This document shows positions 30,386 through 37,529 of a stretch of DNA of 37,529 nucleotides, piece by piece. The DNA lies in the NCBI GenBank assembly GCA_030692905.1, contig JAUYBT010000030.1, positions 1-37,529 of the forward strand, given 5' to 3'. Under the pieces are notes generated by a model. The model ran no database searches. It saw only the letters and a program-made list of their open reading frames with translations, and had not been told where the DNA came from. Position 1 is the stretch's first letter. Every line of letters starts with the position of its first letter. The DNA is from Bacteroidales bacterium. GTDB taxonomy: Bacteria; Bacteroidota; Bacteroidia; Bacteroidales; VadinHA17. The position numbers were made by a program, and so were the translations under genes.

Positions 30386-30419
30386 GAGCCGTATGATGGG
30401 AGACTATCACGTACGGTTC
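30386..30419 (+). ncRNA. Group II intron domain V
   Basis: GAGCCGTA-TGATGG-GAGA-CTATCA-CG-TACGGTTC: 34 nt, AGC triad, GNRA loop, 2-nt bulge. Confidence 0.95.
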
Positions 30420-30475
30420 CGTGAAAGGTTTGGGGGTGAAATTCCCCCTTACCTATTCGACTAATGAAAATCGGA

Positions 30476-30566
30476 GGGGATTACCTGCGGTGATCCCTTG
30501 TGGGAGTTCCTTGCAACGCCAAATTACTCCCTTACTCGTTTCACTCGTATGGACTTTTTATTTTCA
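30476..30566 (+). repeat. Direct repeat copy 2
   Basis: ggggattacctgcggtgatcccttgtgggagttccttgcaacgccaaattactcccttactcgtttcactcgtat...; same orientation as 25525-25615. Confidence 0.9.
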
Positions 30567-30636
30567 TAGCTTTCCCAAACTGGTTTTGGAAAGCTATGAA
30601 AATAAAAAGCCCCCGGCTTTGCCGAGGGAGTAATTT
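30521..30636. repeat. Nested palindrome next to tRNA-Ser
   Basis: Outer 12-bp arms AAATTACTCCCT (30521-30532)/AGGGAGTAATTT (30625-30636); inner perfect 22-bp arms 30554-30575/30588-30609. Confidence 0.9.
30608..30628 (-). terminator. Rho-independent terminator of tRNA-Ser
   Basis: - strand CCCTCGGC-AAA-GCCGGGGG-CTTTTTATTTT. Confidence 0.7.
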
Positions 30637-30642
30637 ATCTTT

Positions 30643-30731
<89 letters not shown>

Positions 30732-30798
30732 TTTTTAATGCATCAGGTGTAAAAAAACAGGGGCGCAAATTACAAAAATATTTTTACAAAACGCCCTG

Positions 30799-31833
30799 TC
30801 ATGAGATTTCTCCTGCCAGGGTCTTATTCAATGATTGTACTACTTTTTCCCTCGATGAGTATCTGCCAAGCAGATGCATAAGTTTGGTAACAGAAGCTTC
30901 CGATGTAATGTCTTTACCGCTCACCACACCGGCTGCCAGCATCTGACGGCTTGTCTCATACAAACCCATTTCAACACTACCTCCAAGGCACTGGGTGACA
31001 TTGAAGATTATTCCTCCATTATCAATGTAGTATTTAAGATCATCTAAAAACCATTGGTATGTGGGTGCATTCCCCGACCCGAAGGTCTCAATAATTAATC
31101 CTCTCAGCCCATCAGTATTAATAATAGCCTGAACAAGTTTTCTGTTAATCCCAGGGAAGAGTTTCAGTATGGCAACGTTGGTATCGAATGTTTTATTAAC
31201 TATAAGTTTCTGATCTTTTGCATGATATCTTATCAGGTTACTAAAATATTTCAAATGTAATCCGACTTCTGCAAGAGGAGGATAGTTGGGAGAATAGAAG
31301 GCGTCGAAATGCTCAGCGCTCATCTTGGTGGTACGATTTCCACGGGTTAGTTTATTGTCGAAATATATACAAACCTCAGGTACTGCCGGAACCCCGTTTT
31401 CCTTGGCTGCAGCGATTTCTATTGCGGTGATGAGATTCTCTTTTCCATCAGTACGAAGCAGACCTATCGGCAATTGCGAACCGGTAAGAATAACGGGTTT
31501 TCCCAGGTTCTCCAGCATAAAGCTTAACGCTGATGCAGTATATGCCATTGTATCAGTTCCATGTAATACCACAAAGCCGTCAAAATCATTGTAGTTTTCT
31601 TCAATGATCTCAGCCATTTTAACCCAGACTCCGGGATCGATATTGGATGAATCCTTTACCGGATCAAAAGAGATTGAGTGAAGGTCATAACCGAACTTCA
31701 GGAGTTCGGGTACGTGATCTGAAATATGCCGGAAGTCGATTGGTATCAGCGATCCGGTTACAGGATCGTGAACCATCCCGATGGTTCCCCCTGTATAAAT
31801 GATCAGTATAGAGATATCCTTTTTATTTTTCAT
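30799..31833 (-). CDS. ansA: Type I L-asparaginase
   Basis: IYTGGTIGMV and GFVVLHGTDTMAYTASALSF signatures. Confidence 0.95.
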   Translation of the reverse strand: MKNKKDISILIIYTGGTIGMVHDPVTGSLIPIDFRHISDHVPELLKFGYDLHSISFDPVKDSSNIDPGVWVKMAEIIEENYNDFDGFVVLHGTDTMAYTASALSFMLENLGKPVILTGSQLPIGLLRTDGKENLITAIEIAAAKENGVPAVPEVCIYFDNKLTRGNRTTKMSAEHFDAFYSPNYPPLAEVGLHLKYFSNLIRYHAKDQKLIVNKTFDTNVAILKLFPGINRKLVQAIINTDGLRGLIIETFGSGNAPTYQWFLDDLKYYIDNGGIIFNVTQCLGGSVEMGLYETSRQMLAAGVVSGKDITSEASVTKLMHLLGRYSSREKVVQSLNKTLAGEIS

Positions 31834-31842
31834 TATTTCCTT

Positions 31843-32609
31843 TCAAAGATTGAAAAGTCGGGTTGAGTTAGTATACGTTATTGAAGCAACTTCTTCTTCA
31901 CTCATTCCGAAAATTTCTGCGAGTTTTTTATTAATAATACAAATATACGAACTCTCGTTCCTTTTTCCTCTATGTGGTACTGGCGCAAGATATGGAGAGT
32001 CAGTTTCAAGAATAAGGTTCTCCGGGCCAGTCTCTTTAACTATTTTGTCGAGCCCGGAGTTCTTAAAGGTTACAATACCTCCAATCCCAAGTTTAAATCC
32101 CATACCTATTGCTTTCTCAGCATCTTTGATATTCCCCGTAAAGGCATGTAAAACACCTTTTAAACCTTTCCCTTCAAATTCATCCAAGACTGAAAAAACT
32201 TCAGGGAAAGAATCCCTTGAATGAATTACAACAGGTAAGCCTTTATCTAATGCAAAGGCAATCTGCCTTCTGAAAGCAACCAGCTGTTCTTTCAGGAAAG
32301 TCTTATCCCAATACAGATCGATCCCGATTTCCCCGATTGCAATGAATTTATGTTTTGTAAACAGGTTTTCAAACTTATCGAGTTGAACAATGTAGTCCTC
32401 TTTGACAGAAGTGGGATGAAGGCCAATCATAGGATAACATATTCCAGGATATCTGTCAACTGTAGAAAGTATGCGGTCAACAGACTGAATATCAATGTTA
32501 GGCAGCAGCATTTTTGAGATACCACTGCTGCCAGCTCTGTTTACAGCTTCATCCCTGTCGGTATCGAATTCCGGAAGATAAAGATGGGTATGGGTATCAA
32601 TCAATTGCA

Positions 32610-32610
<1 letters not shown>
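31843..32610 (-). CDS. tatD: TatD-family metal-dependent hydrolase
   Basis: LIDTHTHLYLPEFD, IGEIGIDLYW, PVVIHSRDS, LETDSPYLAPVPHRGKRNE. Confidence 0.93.
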
Positions 32611-33962
<1,352 letters not shown>

Positions 33963-34049
33963 TTAGTTAAAAGGTTAATTGGTAAGTTAAAAGTATAAAA
34001 ACAATGGCAATTATCATTTCATTTTCCAGGGAATAAATGATATGACAAC

Positions 34050-35201
34050 TTATACTGTCCGATATATATTTCCCGGGGAACACTTTACTAGTCCTTTAAA
34101 CTCCATCTGAAGGAGCAGGGATGATAATTTATAAACCGGTATTTCGAGCGTCCGGCAAATACTGTCTATGGTAAGTTCCCCTTCTTTCATGAGTAATTCA
34201 AAGATCAGCTTTTCAGTCTCATCCAGATCGGAGAACAATGTTCTCTGTACAGGAGGTTTTGATTTTTCAGGTTTCCAGTTAAGAAAGTATTCGATATCAT
34301 CAGAACATTCGGTAAGTGCTGCTTTATTGCTCCTGATAAGGCTGTTGCAGCCGGCCGACCATTGATCATCCGGTCGTCCGGGTACAGCAAAAACATCGCG
34401 ATTATATGAATTGGCTATGTCGGCTGTAATAAGAGCACCTCCCTTTATTCCTGATTCGACAAGCAGGGTAGCATCGGATAGTCCGGCAATAATGCGGTTT
34501 CTTTTCAGGAAGTTATTGCGCTCAGGAAGTGCGTCTGAAAGGAAATCAGTCAGCAGTCCTCCTTTTTTAACTATCGTCCTTGCTGTTGAGGTGTGGACAG
34601 CAGGATAGGTGGTCTTAAAACCATGTCCCAGAACTCCTATGGTTTGCAGATTATTTGCAAGGGCTGCTTTGTGTGATGCAATATCAATGCCGTATGCAAG
34701 GCCGCTTACAATAATAAGATCGGGATGACCCGCTGCCAGCCCTCCGATAATCTTGTCACATATTTCTCTTCCACGTGTTGTGGCATTACGTGTGCCAACT
34801 ACACTTAATATCTTTGCAGCATTCAGATCGCAGTCACCCATGAAGAAAAATACCACGGGAGAATCATCACATTGTCTGAGTCTGAAAGGATAATCATTAT
34901 CAAGATAGAAATAGGTTCTGATGTTGTTCTTACTGATATATTCGGCCTCCTGTTCCGCAGTATCGAGATACGATCTGTCGCTGATATATTTTGCAATACC
35001 TGATCCGATTCCCGGTATTTTGATAAGGTTTCTGTAAGGTTCATGAAAAATCGCTTCCACGCTTCCGAAATGTGATACAAGCTTTCGCGCATTAATGTCG
35101 CCGATACGTGGAATCAGACCTAAAGCAATTTTATGCTTAAGTGATACTTCTGGCATAGCACAAGAAATTGAAACATACAAATATAAAAAATGCAGGGACA
35201 T
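34050..35201 (-). CDS. dprA: DNA processing protein DprA
   Basis: VVGTRNATTRGREI, IVSGLAYGIDIASHKAAL, GGALITADIANSYNRDVFAVPG, C-terminal winged helix. Start is probably the Met at 35156 (MPEVSLKHKIAL). Confidence 0.95.
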   Translation of the reverse strand: MSLHFLYLYVSISCAMPEVSLKHKIALGLIPRIGDINARKLVSHFGSVEAIFHEPYRNLIKIPGIGSGIAKYISDRSYLDTAEQEAEYISKNNIRTYFYLDNDYPFRLRQCDDSPVVFFFMGDCDLNAAKILSVVGTRNATTRGREICDKIIGGLAAGHPDLIIVSGLAYGIDIASHKAALANNLQTIGVLGHGFKTTYPAVHTSTARTIVKKGGLLTDFLSDALPERNNFLKRNRIIAGLSDATLLVESGIKGGALITADIANSYNRDVFAVPGRPDDQWSAGCNSLIRSNKAALTECSDDIEYFLNWKPEKSKPPVQRTLFSDLDETEKLIFELLMKEGELTIDSICRTLEIPVYKLSSLLLQMEFKGLVKCSPGNIYRTV

Positions 35202-35249
35202 GTCATGGCATGTCCCTACTAAATTTTATAATGACAGAGGGGTAAAATT

Positions 35250-36587
35250 TTATATCACACCCATATCAAGCATTGAACTTGCTACTTTAAGGAATCCGGC
35301 AATGTTTGCACCCTTCACATAATCAACATAGCCGTCTTCCCTCTTACCATGTTTAACGCACTGGCTATGGATATTGCACATGATATCATGCAGACGGTCA
35401 TCAACCTCCTGACAGTTCCAGCGAAGCTTCATTGAGTTCTGAGTCATTTCCAGTCCCGATGTAGCAACTCCACCGGCATTGACTGCTTTACCAGGAGCAA
35501 ATAATATCTTATGTTTATGAAATTCCTCAACAGCTTCGGGAGTGCAACCCATATTTGATACTTCAGCAATGAGGATAGCACCGTTGTTGATCAGTTTTTT
35601 TGCATCTTCACCGGTAAGTTCATTTTGGGTTGCACATGGGAGTGCAATATCAACTTTAACTTCCCATGGACGTTTACCTTCATGAAATTCGACTTCTTCA
35701 AATGCATAGGAATATGGTTTAACTATATCTTCATTTGATGCGCGAAGTTCAAGCATAAAATCAATTTTCTTTCCGGAAATTCCTTCTGGATCATAAATAT
35801 AACCATCAGGACCTGAGATAGTAACAACTTTACCTCCCAGTTCGGTAGCTTTAAGAGCAGCACCCCAGGCTACATTGCCAAATCCGGATATTGAAATTGT
35901 TTTACCCTTAAGAGTTTCATTTTTAGTAGCCAGCATTTCCTTGGCAAAATAGATCCCGCCAAAACCGGTAGCTTCAGGACGTATAAGCGAACCACCCCAG
36001 TTGCTGCCTTTGCCTGTAAGAACGCCCGTATGATCTCCCTTCAGTCTTTTGTACATCCCGTACAGGAATCCAATTTCACGGCCTCCAACACCGATATCAC
36101 CGGCAGGAACATCAGTTTCCGGTCCGATGTATTTCCACAGTTCAAGCATAAATGATTGGCAGAAACGCATTACCTCTGCATTTGATTTTCCTTTTGGATC
36201 AAAATCAGAACCCCCTTTACCTCCACCCATCGGAAGAGTGGTAAGTGCGTTCTTGAATATCTGTTCAAATCCAAGGAACTTAAGAATTGAAAGGTTAACA
36301 CTGGGGTGGAAGCGAAGGCCTCCTTTATAGGGACCAATGGCATTATTGAACTGAATGCGGTAACCAAGGTTTACCTTTACATTTCCTTCATCATCAACCC
36401 ATGGAATTTTAAAAGTTAAAACGCGATCAGGTTCAATGATGCGCTCAATAATGTTTGCAGATTCAAACTGTGGGTTTTCGTTATAAACCTCTTCGATCGA
36501 TTCCAGTACTTCTCTTACTGCCTGTAAATACTCAACCTCTCCCGGATGCTTCTTTTCGAGGTTATTCATGATTTTATCTACGTTCAT
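35250..36587 (-). CDS. gdhA: Glutamate dehydrogenase, second GdhA-family paralog
   Basis: [60 protein letters not shown]; clearly homologous to 32610-33959. Confidence 0.96.
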   Translation of the reverse strand: MNVDKIMNNLEKKHPGEVEYLQAVREVLESIEEVYNENPQFESANIIERIIEPDRVLTFKIPWVDDEGNVKVNLGYRIQFNNAIGPYKGGLRFHPSVNLSILKFLGFEQIFKNALTTLPMGGGKGGSDFDPKGKSNAEVMRFCQSFMLELWKYIGPETDVPAGDIGVGGREIGFLYGMYKRLKGDHTGVLTGKGSNWGGSLIRPEATGFGGIYFAKEMLATKNETLKGKTISISGFGNVAWGAALKATELGGKVVTISGPDGYIYDPEGISGKKIDFMLELRASNEDIVKPYSYAFEEVEFHEGKRPWEVKVDIALPCATQNELTGEDAKKLINNGAILIAEVSNMGCTPEAVEEFHKHKILFAPGKAVNAGGVATSGLEMTQNSMKLRWNCQEVDDRLHDIMCNIHSQCVKHGKREDGYVDYVKGANIAGFLKVASSMLDMGVI

Positions 36588-36756
36588 TATTCTGATATTT
36601 TAATTGATAATCCGTGTTAAAAATTAACTATTCAAATTTGAGGTTGTCAAAAATAATTTAAAATGATAAAACTCATGTTATCAAATGATAACCTTCACGC
36701 CTGTGGGGCACAAAATTAATTTTTTTTTCAAAAGGCATTACTGTTCAGGAAAAAAC

Positions 36757-37197
36757 CTATCGCCTGGTTTTAAAGAATCTCATCAATAATTCCATGCATT
36801 CTTCCTCAAGAACTCCGGATTCCACTTTAGTTTTTGGATGCAGTAACAAATCTGATATTGATCTGTAGCCCTTCTTTTCATCCTTTGCTCCGTAGACTAA
36901 TGCAGTCGCCTGGCTCCAGCCAATGGCTCCGGCACACATTGCGCAGGGTTCAAGTGTAACGTATATTGTACAATCTATCAGATATTTGCCACCAAGCCAG
37001 TTTGTGGCAGCTTTAATAGCCTGCATCTCAGCATGAGCTGTCGGATCTTTTAATGTCTCAGTAAGATTATGAGCCCTGGCAATAATCATATCATTGCAGA
37101 TCACCACCGCACCAACCGGAATCTCCTGTTTGTCAAATGCTTTATTTGCTTCAGCAAGGGCCGCCCTCATAAACTGCTCTTCTTTTTTCTGAGCCAT
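36757..37197 (-). CDS. tadA: tRNA adenosine deaminase (TadA)/CMP-dCMP deaminase family
   Basis: PTAHAEMQAI and TLEPCAMCAGAI zinc motifs. Confidence 0.9.
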   Translation of the reverse strand: MAQKKEEQFMRAALAEANKAFDKQEIPVGAVVICNDMIIARAHNLTETLKDPTAHAEMQAIKAATNWLGGKYLIDCTIYVTLEPCAMCAGAIGWSQATALVYGAKDEKKGYRSISDLLLHPKTKVESGVLEEECMELLMRFFKTRR

Positions 37198-37272
37198 AAC
37201 CTTCTTGATTTACCTCTAAAAGTAGAAAGAAAAATGGGATTTCCCTTTTTCTCAGCAATCTGATAATTTTCT

Positions 37273-37280
37273 TATTTTTG
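37273..37280 (+). promoter_or_regulatory. Candidate -7 box of aspS (TATTTTTG)
   Basis: TAnnTTTG match 22 nt upstream of the ATG. Confidence 0.4.
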
Positions 37281-37301
37281 TTGAAAATTAAATAGAAAGA
37301 A

Positions 37302-37529
37302 ATGTACAGGACACACACGTGCGGCGAATTGAATATGAGAAATACAGGGCAAGACGTTATTTTATGCGGTTGGGTTCAGAAATCGAGGGACCTTGGCGGA
37401 ATGACCTTTGTTGATCTTCGTGACCGTTATGGTATAACCCAGCTCGTATTTAACATGGAAACGAACAGAGAGCTTTGTGAAAAAGCCAGGAAACTCGGAC
37501 GCGAATTTGTTCTTCAGACGAAAGGGAAA
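37302..37529 (+). CDS. aspS: Aspartyl-tRNA synthetase, 5' part (truncated by window end)
   Basis: [51 protein letters not shown]; no stop before the window end, so absent from the ORF track. Confidence 0.93.
   Translation, partial: MYRTHTCGELNMRNTGQDVILCGWVQKSRDLGGMTFVDLRDRYGITQLVFNMETNRELCEKARKLGREFVLQTKGK

Larger units (their letters stand above)
29825..30461 (+). mobile_element. ORF-less group II intron (ribozyme only)
   Basis: Begins GTGTGCC; domain V 30386-30419; DVI-like hairpin 30420-30461 (aggtttgggggtgaaattcccccttacct); IBS1 GTAAGT (29819-29824) complementary to EBS1 ACTTAC (30075-30080) in a CCGT...ACGG loop. The 3' boundary is approximate. Confidence 0.9.

Noticed and set aside
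30421-30633. 70-aa + strand ORF MKGLGVKFPLTYSTNENRR...
   Set aside because: Runs through intron domain VI, the direct repeat and the palindrome; no independent coding support.

Overview
The window looks like a Bacteroidota (Bacteroidales-type) chromosome segment. This is inferred from gene content (IPExxxVDY-family protein next to rnc, Bacteroidetes-type TAnnTTTG -7 boxes) and not from any search. It starts and ends in housekeeping genes: lepA, a two-component system, acpP-fabF-rnc, purN, an M23 peptidase, leuS and tRNA-Arg(CCG) on the left; tRNA-Ser(GGA), ansA, tatD, two gdhA paralogs around dprA, tadA and a 5' fragment of aspS on the right. Between about 13.1 and 29.8 kb is an accessory carbohydrate region without SusC/SusD: UroD-like protein, sugar MFS, two GH2 enzymes, Tat-signal aldo/keto reductase, Tat-signal enolase-superfamily enzyme, cupin, GH51 and APC permease. 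The most notable non-coding structures are: (1) a compact group II intron RNA (about 29825-30461) with a canonical 34-nt domain V and a 6-bp IBS1/EBS1 match, but domain IV reduced to a roughly 60-nt hairpin with no reverse transcriptase; (2) an approximately 90-bp direct repeat (25525-25615 and 30476-30566) bracketing a visibly more GC-rich permease + GH2 + intron segment next to tRNA-Ser, with a nested palindrome between the second copy and the tRNA; (3) paired degenerate short-word inverted repeats bracketing leuS, with the same layout but different words at other gene ends; (4) a possible short transcript at 4350-4458. I found no CRISPR array, phage module or recognisable defence system.
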